Part shown: one piece after another, positions 34,001 to 46,649 of the stretch
How positions within the stretch are numbered: the first letter of the stretch is position 1
How the letters are laid out: every line of letters starts with the position of its first letter
Source: Mytilisepta virgata
Lineage: Eukaryota; Mollusca; Bivalvia; Mytilida; Mytilidae
Direction: 5' to 3'
DNA: 64,000 nucleotides
Assembly (NCBI GenBank): GCA_028015205.1
Contig: CM051518.1
Coordinates: forward strand, 52,996,372 to 53,060,371
Position numbers and translations under genes: made by a program
The notes under the pieces: generated by a model
Told to the model about the DNA's origin: nothing
The model's database searches: none
What the model saw: only the letters and a program-made list of their open reading frames with translations

Positions 34001-34886
34001 ATATCAAGATCATTTAAAAATATATACTGATGGTTCAAAAGATCCTAACTCGGGTAAAACTGGAGCAGCCTATATAATACCAAAAGAAAAGGTAAAATTT
34101 CATAAAAGAATAACCGATAATGTATCTGTGTACACAACAGAAATGGTAGCAATTTTTCAGGCATTAAAATGGGTCCACAACAATGACCACAAATACGATA
34201 AAATTGTAATCTTGACAGACTCTTTAAGTGCCGTTTACTCTATACAAAATAATAAATCAAGTAGTCCAGACATACTGGAATCAATCCAAATTTTAGCTTT
34301 TAATCTCAAGCAAAAAAATATAAACGTCATAATAGAATGGATACCAGCCCATGTAGGTATCCTAGGCAATGAAATAACAGATAAATTTGCCAAATTAGCA
34401 CTTTAAAATGATAGAGTAAACATCAATATTTCACTAAACTCGGGCGAATTTAACGCACTAGTCAAACAGATATATAATAACAAATGGCAAAATATGTGGG
34501 ACAAGTTTAAAGACTCCTGGTATTATAAACTTAATCCTAATATTAATAAAAAAAAATCTTTTTATAAAGGTGGTAGATATCACACAAAAACTATCACACG
34601 ATTAAGACTAGGACACACCCTTTTGGCTGGGCAAATAGGACAATATATACGGCAGGTGTCACCATTATGTACAACATGTGGCGTAACAGAAAACATAGAA
34701 CATCTTCTGCTGCACTGTACAGCGCACAATCCAGCTAAACAAAAACTTAGTGAAGCCCTGTATCAAATTAATATAGACAACCTTAACATCCAAATATTAC
34801 TTAATCCTGAAAAGAATAATCAGCAATACGTCTATACACAGCTGGTAAACTTTATTACAGAAATAGATTACGATAAATACATCTAG
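31068..34886 (+). pseudogene. LINE ORF2: endonuclease / reverse transcriptase / RNase H, broken
   Basis: The endonuclease (31068 on) shows NIVQWNARSL, CIQETHF, NMYRPPY and LGDFNSKSPLWG, and after a frameshift in an A-run near 31590, WAVLDHSLGSDHLPI. The RT shows YRPISLTS, QSGFREGRSTIDQL, FLDIEKAFDSVW (frame shifted near 32830), NGTPQGSVISPTLFS and QFADDSALW, followed at once by a stop (33154) and another near 33256. RNase H has IYTDGSKD, TTEMVAIFQAL, LTDSLSAVYS and PAHVGILGNEITDKFAK, all four acidic positions present, then a stop at 34404. The last piece ends with a CTTC..EHLLLHC zinc motif. Another frameshift is in the A-rich run near 32470. Catalytic motifs remain readable, so decay is fairly recent. 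Confidence 0.9.
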
Positions 34887-34985
34887 GTTTCACATTGAGA
34901 TTCAGTTGGAGTGGGGCTGCTGCCGGTCCATCTCCCTTAAAATTGTCTTGCTTAATACTTTACTTGTTTCATCAGTTAACAGTCC

Positions 34986-35277
34986 AGCGGTCTTATTTGC
35001 ACTCAACCGTGTGAGTGGGTCTACTGCCGACTGCCCCTAAATTTCATCTAATGACAAATGACAGAGCAATCGGACGATCGTTAACTGCTTTTTCAATAAC
35101 ATACATTCCATACGCGCTCCCTTATAACACCCCTAAAATAATACTAGTCAATTAAAAGAAAAAAAAAACTAAAAAGTAAATGTAAAACTAATTAAAGCCG
35201 TGCGGGATCCTTAGCACTCAACTGTGTGAGTGGGACTAGTGCCCAATGCCCCTAAATTCCATTTAATGACAAATGAC

Positions 35278-35314
<37 letters not shown>

Positions 35315-35326
35315 ACATACATTCCA
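34986..35326 (+). repeat. Tandem duplication in the LINE 3' region, with a T29 tract in the second copy
   Basis: Two copies about 215 bp apart share a GCACTCAAC start (34999 and 35214), TGTGAGTGGG, TGACAAATGACAGAG and AATAACATACATTCCA. In the second copy the roughly 25 bases after ACAGAG are replaced by a run of 29 T (35282-35310). Confidence 0.75.
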
Positions 35327-35329
35327 GTT

Positions 35330-38116
35330 AAATTAAGTCCATAATTTTTCATTTTCTATTTTTTACTCTTGCCTCAATTTTGTATTATTTTTCCTAGAAT
35401 TTACTTTGGTGTCTTCTATAAAATATAACTAATAAAACAAAACAACTAAATTTGTATTAAAAATAACAAAATTATATCCAAAAAGCTGCTAGGTTGCTGA
35501 CTAGTTAGAATTTCAGGGTTTCAGACCACACCATTGTCAACAGAACCAAAGATGCCGTTGCTTAGCTGTTCATCATAGACATAGCCGTTAACGTCGTATA
35601 TCCATTCATATCTTTGGAATACCTTTTATACCACCGTTCCTAAATTCAAAATTCCGCTCCACATCAGCTTTGATGCTTATTCAGATACATCTCAAATTCT
35701 AAAATCCGTACACACTTTTGGCTTACAACTCATCAAATTTCGTTTGTCATCAGTTTGGAATATATTTAGGCCACCGACACTAAATTCTAAAAGCTGTCTC
35801 GCTAATTCTATTTTTTTTGGTTCAATTACCACTTTCGGAAATTATATTCATAACTTATGTTAATTAATATAAAATAAATCATATTAAAATAAATCGTCCG
35901 TGCGAGACCTAAATAGGTATTCAAGGACGTTAAAAACTTTCCAGTCAGTCAGTTGTTACGGAGTTGCAGCGGTGGAGAGAATACCACTCTCCACGTGTAC
36001 GAGCCGTCATTACTGCCACCTCTCTTGTACAACTAATTTCAGTCTAAATTAGACCCCAGAATCCATAGATTCCACCGAGTTCCTTTTCTGCAACAACTTT
36101 GGCATTACTTTGGTACTTATAATTAAATTCTAAAACACAACGCGAATTAGCGAAAATAGAAATATGCGATAAATAAAGTATGTTATCTTTACCCTTAATA
36201 TTAAACAACTCTCAAACACGCAGAACACCAGCATAAGTCAACTAACAGGCACAATTTGTACGCTGCGAATAAGCATTATTAACACAAAACAGCTTATCAT
36301 ATATTGTTTGTAGTAAGTCAGAAGTTATGGGATCTTGGCTCTTTAAAAACATATTTTACAAAAAAAATAATAAACAGTTGGAGATACGGCATTGTCACTT
36401 AATGCTATAAAATGCATCTATTACAGGACTGGGCGTCATACTTGACTGAACTAACGATGCTAGATGCAAAGACGTGTATATAGGTTTAGTTGGGAAAATG
36501 TCATCTTTCATAATGCCATTTAGTCCACCTTTTATAGCGCATAAATCCATAATAATGTTTCCTGGTATTATTTTCGGATTAAATGATTGGGGTAGACGTA
36601 AACCACAGCTAAAATTCCCTCTCCCGCGTATTTTCAATTGTTTTAAACATAAGGCTTAGGCATTTTACAATACAACATATAATTCATTATTACATTGATG
36701 ATGGTGATTTATCGTAATTTCCAGTGAAAATAAATTCGATATTTTCACTCAGTGAAAGATCGGTTTTTATTTAAGGCCGTCAACGGCGTTACTAACATCG
36801 AAAGATTCAGGAAAATATCTTAGGAAAATATGACACTTTTGAAGCATTTTTTATCTATTTTATCAATGTAATAAACCGGAAAACACTAATAATTCCCTCA
36901 TGCGATGCGCTCATTCGTGAATTAAGGTGTTTATCGGTCACTCGTTGAATATTTTGCGATATTCAAATTCTTGAATTAGTTATCCTATAATTATTTTTCA
37001 AGACTCACCCACTGGTGAAATATTATACCTATATGACTTATAGTGTCTTAGAACTGGACCTCAACGCAAAACCAGAGTCACTCATGTATAAAATGTAGTC
37101 AGGGTGATTTTATAGGAACCATCGTTATTTTCCAAGATGCATACGCTGGTGAAATATTATACCTACTAGTATATGACTTACAGTGTCTTAGAACTGGACC
37201 TAAACGCAAAACTTAACCAGAGTCACTCGATACAGCCAACCACCTAAGCAATGAACCTACCACCAGAGGGAGACAAGAGGGGCCAATAATTAGCCGATCT
37301 CCACAACGGTACAACAGTGCCAAATGCTGTGACAAAGTTTCAATTACTTGAAAACCTTAAATAAAATACAAACTGAGGGGACAAACCAACCATTTATGCC
37401 CTCCCAATTAACAGTAAAAGCATCAATACCCATTGAAGGATCATTCCAAAAACTTTGAATAAAAAACAGGTAATTTGGCGTTGTAATAGCTGGCGAACCA
37501 GGTCAACTCGTGAGGACCATAAATAGAGTCTAAATAAAGAAAAATAGTGTTTGCAACTTCCCAATCATCAGAGTCAACAATGCGACGTATGTATTCTGCA
37601 ATTTCATTCTGCGTACGAGGTTGCTAATGTTTATTGTTATGTCCTGTAAATGACGTTTTATACTACCATTCTGGACTATATTGACACTACATTTGATTGT
37701 CCGTGGTTTTCAAATTGAAGCGATGTTAATTTCGACGTTTACCATATCCAACTATAAAAGTCATCACGTGACTTTGGTGACGTCACACATCACCTATACC
37801 ATGCCCAAGTAAATTGTATAGAAATGCACTTGGGCGATCAGGAATCGATAAAATAAACTACTTTTAGTTCATGCTCAAAAAATTTTGGTGCTATATAGTA
37901 CTTCCTCATATATTTAGAAATATATTTATGTTATTTGAAAAAGCTTAAATTTTGGTCTTATCCCTTTCAAATGCTTTTGAAAATTTTGTCTTATTTTCTC
38001 GTTAAGTCCATACTGTTAAATCATGTAACTCCGATAAATTGGCTTCTTCGTCGTTTTTAACATAAAACTGCGATTTAAACAAAACTGATGGAAAAATTTT
38101 GGTGCTATGTGCTAAT
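35330..38116. other. Intergenic stretch with diverged repeats, no supported gene
   Basis: A pair of related units of about 120 bp (37017-37235) shares GGTGAAATATTATACCTA and GTGTCTTAGAACTGGACCT; the AAACTTAACCAGAGTCACTC part resembles the 60.5-kb array. A minus-strand frame at 36637-36395 reads IIPGNIIMDLCAIKGGLNGI and looks protein-like, but no family is recognised and the plus strand is open too. The rest shows nothing. Confidence 0.5.
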
Positions 38117-40815
38117 TATGTCGCTCAAGTATAAACAGCAGCGATTTTCCTGAAGTCTACCAGCACTTCAACCAACTTGACCATTCTATTCTTTCAATGA
38201 AAGTCCGGATTATTGAGAAAATTTACCATCCAACCAATAATCCTAATTCAAGTACATACTTACGTAGACAAAAAGAGGAATACTGGATTCGCACCGTGGG
38301 GACTGCAATACCATATGGATGCAATGACAAAAATCGATAGTGTAGGTATTCTATCAAGTCCTAGATCAAGTGATGTGAATGTGATGAAGCTTTTTCCTAA
38401 TCATCAACGACGTAAACGGAGTCATGGCAATAGACATTATACAAAATTTTTCTATCAAAGGCCTTCTCCCTTTCATACAACAACCATTAGATCTTCATCA
38501 CATTCGCACAAAATTATATTCTTTACCCCTCTGAAAGCTACACACTTTATATCAAGCCTGCTTAGACAGTAGACTTACTGATTCGAATTCACCGGAATAC
38601 AAACTGACCTCTGTTGTGTTGGATATAGGAAGTCTCCGGCTTTTCAAACCAGTTGGTACCCATGAAATTGAACAATACAACCGTTCTTTTCTTCCACTCT
38701 TTTTTGCCAACAAAGGTTTAGATGCCGTAAATCTTGGCAATATCCTTCACCACAAATCGGTCAGATTAACAGTTCCGCCTTATTTCAAAGATCAGTCCGT
38801 TCCCATTATTTCTTAGACCTATACTACACCCATTGCTTCAAAAATATTCAATCACAAACGTGCATTGCAGGACCTCAAAATCGACGATCTCAAAGCTAAG
38901 CCACCTGATTGTTCATGCAACAGTTCTCCATTCATATATAGTCCTGCTGGCCATGTCATCACCGGAGACTTAAATATCATAGACAATGAGTCTCTTCGTG
39001 ATGTCCTTGCAAAAGGTCCTAAGTATCGCGAACCCTTATCCATAAATTGGAAATATAATTTCAAACTACTGATGGATATATAGAAACATTGTATGAAGTT
39101 TCAAGGATGTGGGTGGAAAACTGTAGGAGGAGTTGCCAGAACGTGAACAAGAGCCACTAGATTCACTTTCAGAGTGTGTTCTATGAGTAAAAAAGGAACA
39201 TCAGTCTTCAGCAACCCCGATGCTCCCAAGACATTGTCCGCCATTCATGACAAATATGTTTTTGTTCCTGTAGACAAGGCCCCTAATAACATCGTTTTTG
39301 TATGCAAAAGCTACTATATTCAATTCTTGATTAATAAGCTAGGGATTGCTAGTTCACTTGGCAACCATACCTATAAAGCTACTACACTTTCAAAGGAAGA
39401 AATAACCGACAGTCATAGATTGGTCTTATCGTCATTTGGTATTTCCATCAAAGATGATGATTATGATATTCCTACCTTGTACTGGATACCAAAGTTACAT
39501 AAGTGTCCATACAAACAACGCTTTATAGCTGGATCTGCCAAGTGTTCCACCAAACCATTGTCTTAACTTCTAACTTCTATTTTAACAGCTGTCAAAACGG
39601 GCCTCCAAAGTTATTGTGAGACAAGCTATTCAAGAAGTGGTATCAATCAAATGTGGATATTAAAGAACTCCAAAGACTTAAAGGATATTTTACGATCTCG
39701 GTCCATTTCAGTCTTTAACAGGATAAAAACATTTGATTTCTCTACCCTCTATACCAACATTCCTCATTCACAGCTGAAGGAGAAGTTGAAAGATCTAATC
39801 CATCGATGCTTTCAAAATAAAAATGGCAACAACAGATACACATACCTTGTCATTAGTAGAGATAAATCATACTTTGTTAAAAACCACTCTAAATCTAACA
39901 AAAAATTGTCCTGATTGAAGTTTTGATCGACAACATATTTGTTCAATTTGGTGTTTTCCAACAGACAACTGGCATTCCTATGGATACTAATTGTGCCTTG
40001 TTCCGTTACTCGTATGAGGCAGACTTCCTTGACAGGCTTCTAAAGGAAAAACAAAGTTAGTCCGTACCTTTAATTTCAGCTTCCGCTACATTGATATTGT
40101 TTTATCACTCAACAATTCACGTTTTGGGAATTTCTTATCTCATCTATCCTAATGAGCTGGAAATTAAGAATACCACAGACACTGCCAAGTCTGCATCTTA
40201 TCTTGACCTTCACCTCGAAATTGATACCAGAGGAAGGTTGAATACAAAACTTTACGACAAACGGGATGACTTTGACTTTCCAATCGTCAACTTTCCATTT
40301 TTGAGCGGCAATATTCTAGAAGCTCCGGCGTATGGAGTATATATTTCACAACTCATACGTTATTCCAGAGCTTGTGACATTACATTGACTTCCTGGACAG
40401 AGCCCGGCTCCTGAAAAAAAGTTGCTCAGACAGGGGTGCGATTCTCCTAAGCTGAAGTCATCCTTATTAAAGTTTTATGGGCGTCATCATGACTTGGTTA
40501 ACAGGTATGAAAAAAACCGTTCCCCAAATGAAAATGGACCTGTTCCATTGATATTATCCCTTCCTCATACCGGATTGACATGGGCAGCATGGCGGGTGTC
40601 CTGCAGGAAGCAGAGACTGCTTACTCTTCCTGAGCACCTGAGTCTACCCCCGGTTTTTTGGTGGGGTCCATGTTGTTCATATGTTTTTAGTTTTTAATTG
40701 TAGTGCATGTATTGTTTTGGTCTTGTCTTCGTTGTTCTCCGGAGTTGTCAGTTGTTACGATTTTTCTCTCCTTCGAATATCCCTTTGGTATTTCTTGACT
40801 TTACTTAATACATTT
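38117..40815 (+). mobile_element. Penelope-like retroelement, decayed
   Basis: The N-terminal part (from 38117) reads DFPEVYQHFNQLDHSILSM and then EEYWIRTVGTAIPYGCND, the end of a GIY-YIG-type nuclease. After several frameshifts come NKGLDAVNLGNILHHKSV, PPDCSCNSSPF, GHVITGDLNIIDN, LYWIPKLHKCPYKQRFIAGS, FDFSTLYTNIPHSQLKEKL and a C-terminal part with SASYLDLHLEI and YGVYISQLIRYSRACD. The catalytic site is YIDI (about 40086) where YIDD is expected, and part of the fingers/palm region after GIPM is deleted. The 3' region (to about 40815) is non-coding. Dead copy. Clade with an N-terminal nuclease is inferred. Confidence 0.8.
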
Positions 40816-42325
40816 ATAAATTTTTGAAATATCGTAAATGCAACAGTTTAATTTTTTATTATATTCCTTCCAAATTGATTTGAAAATTAGCTTTTTTCGG
40901 AAAATCTGTTATTATTTTTCAAGATGGCAACGGTGACCGGAAATTTTTTACCGAAATGGCACTAGGTGCGAAAATACAAACATTTAATGATTTTCAATGT
41001 CATATTTGCATCGGAAACAAACGATTATGTTTGAAATATACATAACTTATCAATAAGTGTATAGTTTCCAATTGTACTGCATATTAACTAATCCTCATCA
41101 AGGGTGGATATAGATTATAAACAAATCGCACCTTTGCCAGTATTTAATACTATTAACGAATGAAAACTAACACAGATGACGGATCATTTCATACAGACAT
41201 AATTTCTTTTCAATCGAGGATATTATTATAGAATGTTTGTGTGATGATAATGTTAATTATCTGACATTTGAAATTATATTTCATCTATGCATTCAAATTT
41301 GTGATCCCCACTTATACACACGCCTCTTTATTAAAATGCCGCATTAATTATCAAAAAATGTAGAAATATGAAATCACGCTGTTTTTGGTCAGCAAACGGT
41401 TTACCTGTATACATACAATGTACCCGTGTGTTGGAACAATAAAGATCCGGACAGTCAAGGTAGAATATACATGTCAAATCGTTAATTAGTTATAATTACC
41501 TGAAACACACCATGTTAATTGCGGAGAACAAATATCTTTACATGTAATTAAAATTACTCAGATAAAAATAAAATCAAATCCGCACCCCCCCCCCAAAAAA
41601 ATTACTTTTTTGGAGCTTAAAAAAATGGAAAAAACTTGCACCATAACCCTTTATTACGTGTTATTATGTACTTTTGTCAGTTTGTATAATTGGTGATAAA
41701 TTTCATATTATAAATTATTGTCACAATTTGGTTTTTGGTCTTCCAAATGTTTTGGTGTTAATGCTGCTGATGAGAGGTAACTCCTTGAAATGGGTCGTAT
41801 ACAACATAGTATAAATTTACTATATCTAATATTAGTATCTTTGTTATTTTCAATCCATGTGAAATGTTACACCATATTTCAAATGAAAAGCATTTCAAAG
41901 TGAAGACGAGGGGTGCGTGCTATAATCAATACAGAGTTAACGAAGTACGATAAATGTCTGGCATGAACAGGACCAGTACAAGATAATTGGGTAACCAGTC
42001 AATAAGTCTAAACAGAGTTACCTAACATAATTATGACATGGTACCATTTGTGCGAAGTTGTGTGTTTTCTGACGTTCTAGCATTGTGACGTGGCGTTTCT
42101 TTTGCATTGTTACGTCAAGGTAGGTCATGTGATGTGAGATGCATGAATCTCACACCGGTGTCTCACACTGTCACATGGTATTATATGCTGTTGGCGTCGG
42201 CAATGATGCGAGCACAGCAATAGGCCTTTCCAGAAAACTCATTTCCAGTATCACGATTCTGACTCTAAAAATAAAATTTGAAGCAAGTTATTTGCCTTAC
42301 TGAGGGGGTGGAAAGGGGGGTACCT
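40816..42325. other. Intergenic stretch with a dispersed repeat fragment
   Basis: No gene seen. The interval 41715-41835 shares TTTTTGGTCTTCCAAATGTT, AATGCTGCTGATG and TATCTAATATTAGTATCTTTG with 49265-49375, so it is a dispersed repeat end. A C-run followed by an A-run is at 41587-41601. Confidence 0.55.
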
Positions 42326-42412
42326 TTCTCCTTTCTCCCGCCCCTCGTCTCCTTTCTCCCGCCCCCTCTCTCCTTTCTCCCGCCCCCTCTCTCCTTTCTC
42401 CCGCCCCTCTGC
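42326..42412. repeat. Pyrimidine-rich minisatellite, CTCCTTTCTCCCGCCCC unit, left array
   Basis: Four to five units of about 19 bp with a strong strand bias (C/T on plus). The same unit recurs at 44518-44609. Confidence 0.85.
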
Positions 42413-42933
42413 TGCCATCTCCCACCTTAACAACCGTCTTTTTTCAGATCAATCGATTTTAATGCAAATTTGAATTAATATATGACCATATATATGTGGC
42501 ATAGGTCTTTATTAAAGCATATACTGATTTTACGAACAAGGCCTGCCTCCGACTCGTACGCAAATTAATACACATTGTTGGAATGTTGTCAATGGTGCAT
42601 TGTGCATGCCCCAATGTCAAGAAACTCATTTTTGATATGTATGGTCATGTATGAGGATCATGAAATTAGACATAGTTTTTTATTGTGTCATCTCTATTTT
42701 TCCCTGTCCTCGAGAACACCTTACTTTGTATGGTCAAGTGGATAACGTAAATATTTTAAGGTGACCTGAGAAACGCGTTAAGTACATGTAATATTGTTTA
42801 GAGGAGGGAGTGTATCTCTCTGACATTGTCAGCATCCCTTATTTTTAAATTTGTAGAAGATCGCCAAATACTTAGAGGAAACAGATACCCACATGTGAAG
42901 GCAAACCGGAAATGATGGGGGCATTTTAACAAG

Positions 42934-44310
42934 AGGCTCTCAAGAGCCTGAATCGCTCACCTGGTAAACAATTCACTATAAACTAAATTAATATATTAAT
43001 GTTTGTTGTAAATTAAACTGAGTATTAAAGGTCATGTAAAATGCTAAAAAATACCTTTAAAAGCCTTTCAAGAACCTCTGGAAAGAAATGGGCATGAGTT
43101 CTCCCTACGCTTGATTAAGATACAGTCACGGTCAATCTGATGATTCACTATACAAAATACAAGCTTTAATTCATCTTCAAATAAAAGTATAAATCTTTTG
43201 GTCTATATGTTGTCTTCGTTTTAAAATTATGTAAAAATTGTGGGTTAAGGCTTTTTATTTTCTATTATGCTTGATCTTTGATCATATTGACTAAGCTGTT
43301 GGTTTTTATCCAATAAACCATGCTTAACTCATCTGTCATTTTGTAGAGTTTCATCCAAATCCCCCTAATAGTTTCAGAGGAGAAGATGTTTGAAAATTTG
43401 TTAACAACAATGATGACGGACACCAAGTGATAGCAATTAAAAGCTCACATATTATGAAGTTTAATCATTGTTATACAACATTCTCATCATCACCATACAC
43501 TAAGGATACCATGTTTACTTTAAAAACCAAATATTGTTGAAATCCGAGCAAGTGTAAAAAATGGCGGGGAAAATGGCAGCCATTTTAAAAATGGCCGTCC
43601 GAAACAAACTTTCATCATCACCATTCGACTCGGGATACCATGTTTATCTGAAAGTAGCTTTCGTCTTCATTTTCTTTCTATAATTCAGGAAAAAATAGCA
43701 AAAAACAGCATTTTGACCCCTATGTTCTATTTTTAGTAAGGGCGGACATGTTTTTCGACCAATCAAAAATCCCAGCATTAACTTTTTGCAGGATACCCTA
43801 AGGAACAATCTTACCAAGTTTCATTTGATTTTGAATAGTAGTTTCAGAGAAGAAGATTTTTGAAATAATAACATAAAAAAAGCCAAAAATGTCAAAAAAG
43901 GGCAATAACTCTAACATCAGTTGACAGATTTTCACGAAAATCAACACACAGGTAGCTCTCATCATGCTGAGCACTTTCAACCTGCCAGAATTTGCCGTAA
44001 TCTAATGATTTTTGAGACATTTGCGAAAAACTGTTGTTTGACCCCTATGTTCTATTTTTAGTAACAGCGGCCATGTTTTTCGACGAATCAAAAATCCCCA
44101 CATCAGTTCTATGCAGGATACCCCAAAGAATATTCATACCAAGTGTGGTTCCAATTGGTCAAGTAGTTTCAGAGGAGAAGGGTTTTGAAAAATTTTTAAC
44201 AACGACAACGGACGACGACGACGACGGACGACGATGACGGACGACGACAGACGACGACGGACGCCAAGTGATGGCAATAGCTCACATGGCCTTCGGCCAG
44301 GTGAGCTAAA
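42934..44310 (+). mobile_element. Hairpin-ended tandem-core repeat (element D, same family as element B)
   Basis: The 5' palindrome AGGCTCTCAAGAGCCT (42934-42949) and GCTCACCTGG (42955-42964) match the copy at 3081-3111. The 3' hairpin ends GGCCAGGTGAGC (to 44306). A GAC/GACG microsatellite (about 44204-44265) precedes it. It retains sequence absent from copy B (for example AAAATGGCGGGGAAAATGGC near 43558) and has a single 3' end, so it is closer to a complete element. Non-coding. Confidence 0.85.
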
Positions 44311-44517
44311 AAGGAAAACGTAACGGAGAGATAATTCCGTTTTGAAAGGTTGATTTCTTCAAATGATCGGAAATGGCAAAAATGGTTTGGGAAATATAAA
44401 TGTTGCCTTTTTTCAAAGATTTGTCCATTTATTAGAACATTTAGTATCCAGTTTTTTCGTTTTTTTTACGTCTTTATTTTTTTCAACATTAAAGTTCGTC
44501 TCCCTTTGATAGTTCTC

Positions 44518-44609
44518 CCTCCTTTCTCCCGCCCTTTCTCTCCTTTCTCCCGCCCCCTCTCTCCTTTCTCCCGCCCCCTTTCTCCTTTCTCCCGCCCCCT
44601 TTCTCCCTG
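44518..44609. repeat. Pyrimidine-rich minisatellite, right array
   Basis: Four to five copies of the CTCCTTTCTCCCGCCCC unit in the same orientation as 42326-42412. The translated plus strand would be an SPFSRPL repeat; no evidence that it is coding. Confidence 0.85.
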
Positions 44610-45172
44610 CCTCCCAATACCCTTTCCACCCTCTCCTTACTTTACTTGCCCGTTTCCGACGAACGAAACTTTTTCTAGCCTTAGTATGTAGCACAATATG
44701 GCTGCCCCTAATAAACAACGACTTTTCCAAATGACCAATATGTAGAAAATGCTCCTATAGCGCTCGCTGTTCACGCTGTAACTGTCCCAAACACATAGAA
44801 ATGTGAGAACAACCTATCCCACATACCATGAGCAACAGACTTAGGATTTTCTAAAATTTACCCATCATAACCAGTGTTAATAACATCATTGTAAACAAAT
44901 GTATGACACGAATAAACAGTCACAAAAATCTTATAATTAACAGACTTTATATTATCTTTCCAAAATTTAATTTTTATCTCAACTCTGATTCGAAAATATA
45001 ATATCGAATAAATAAAATAACCTAAGAATGTTAATGTTTTCCCCGGATTCCACAGATTTTCAATCTTTGGTACAAATCTACTACAAATAAGATCATGTTT
45101 TACTTGTAAAGCTATCCCTGAACATTTTTTAAAATATGAATGAGTACCGACACCGCCACTGATCTAATTACA

Positions 45173-45466
45173 TCATACCTGTTTACCGTCCCCGTGCCAT
45201 TTGTTTATTAAATGTCTGGTTAATTTTGTAAAAATGTAACAAGCCGAACTTAATCCGAACGGTAATACTAAAAACTTGAAATACTTTATTGTTTTACCGT
45301 ATTTCCAGGAGAAATCTAAATAATCTGTATGAGGTCCATAAATATCAACATAATGGTACGCAGAGTGAATGCCATATTTAAAAAAGCAATATTTTTTTTT
45401 CTGAATAAACTGAATATCTACTCTAATATCCTCAAACAGAAGTTTTCCACAAATGCAAATTAACAT
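45173..45466 (-). pseudogene. DIRS-like retrotransposon reverse transcriptase fragment
   Basis: About 97 residues with IHSAYHYVDIYGPHTDYLDF and YFKFLVLPFGLSSACYIFTK, matching the DIRS/Ngaro type of RT (FDIKSGYHHVDI..VLPFGLSTAPYIFTKLLR). The first catalytic Asp region is altered (FKYGIHSAYHY, where D is expected) and the YLDD part is missing. No tyrosine recombinase or terminal repeats seen, so it is an isolated fragment. Confidence 0.7.
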
Positions 45467-46441
45467 GATGAAGATCCTAATTTTGATACACGTAGTCCTG
45501 CACTAGATTATGTTTTTTTTCTGGGCTGTATATGGTGAATTAAATATTTTCTACGTATCAAAGCTGATGCTCAAGTCCAAGAAGAGTTGTACTATCACTC
45601 ATTTTGTAATATTTACTATCTATAAATTAGTAGTTTAATAGGCCCGTTTAGTATTCGTATATTTTTTTTTCATCCAGTTGGATTGTCGTATTTACAGTTT
45701 TTTTCCAATAAACATTCTGCTACCAGTTTTGTTGCATTCAAAATTTGTCTCATCAGCAGTACTTAAGGCATCTTCGCTAGCCAAGGTCTCTCCTCGAGAA
45801 TCGAATCATAACCCTTGGCTAGTGAAGATGTGTTCAATGATGAAAATGTTAAATTAAGGACAAACCAAATCGCCGTAAAGCAGATTCAAATCCCAGAAGA
45901 CCAAAAAAGGGCAAAAACAAAAACAATCCAGGACATAACCATGCATTAGGGAGATGGTTTTTAGTTTTAAAAAATCATTTTATAACACTATCACCTTTTG
46001 AATGTAATTTTCCTCACCTTTAGCAAAATACTAGCAACAAATAGGCAGGCTAAACACTCAGAGACTTTAATACACCAGCAGGAGCATCGACTCGGTGTAA
46101 GAAGTTACATAATAATAGAAGCTGACGAGTACAGTTGATGATTTTATTAAAATATGACGGATTAACTTTATCCTTCTTCTTCTCTGTGTATTGACTTCCA
46201 CTGGTGAACACCAAGATTGAAGATTTTGTAGTGATAATTCCAACAGTAAGAAAAAAATCACAGATAGACTATATATATACATCACTTATGTCGCAAATGA
46301 TTTTGTTTTTCCTTTAAAATCTAAAACAAACAAACTCAATGAAAAAAAAACAGGGTCAATGCGTATGATAAAAGCTTTCGTGTGTGTAGTACAGATTCCT
46401 GTGGAAGTAACAAACGATAAAGGATGCTTAGAATGCGCGTC

Positions 46442-46447
46442 TTTAAT
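46442..46447 (-). promoter_or_regulatory. Possible poly(A) signal ATTAAA of STUM
   Basis: ATTAAA on the minus strand about 90 bases after the STUM stop codon. A common variant signal, but the region is AT-rich, so weak support. Confidence 0.35.
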
Positions 46448-46536
46448 AAACATAATAAAATGTCATTGTTCATGTAGTATATATATAACAGCTCAACTAA
46501 ACTGTGCAAATGTAAAATTACAATAGTAAAATAGTA

Positions 46537-46649
46537 TCATTTGAGTCCGGTAAACAATGATCTAACTTGTGCTGGGTTTCCAAACGCATTCAGAACTGTT
46601 GTTTGTAATTCACGTTCTCTTTGTTGTTTCTTTTGTCTTCTCAAATCAA
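46537..46649 (-). CDS. STUM: STUM exon 3 (residues 272-308, stop)
   Basis: Acceptor TTTTTCAG|TTG. It encodes VDLRRQKKQQRERELQTTVL and ends FTGLK-stop. A cytosolic basic tail is expected if the second segment exits to the cytosol. Confidence 0.82.

Larger units (their letters stand above)
30746..35326 (+). mobile_element. Decayed I-group non-LTR retrotransposon (LINE)
   Basis: In order: an ORF1 C-terminal remnant, an ORF2 with endonuclease, reverse transcriptase, RNase H and a C-terminal zinc motif, then a 3' region containing a tandem duplication. RNase H plus an AP-type endonuclease places it in the I superfamily (I, Nimb or relatives). At least three frameshifts and several stops make it dead. 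The ends are not exact: the 5' side appears truncated and no clean target-site duplication was found. Confidence 0.85.

Noticed and set aside
42251..42433. Frame encoding a GREKGER repeat protein, and SPFSRPL on the other strand at 44350-44691
   Set aside because: Produced by the pyrimidine-rich minisatellite; no start context, splice signals or flanking coding sequence.
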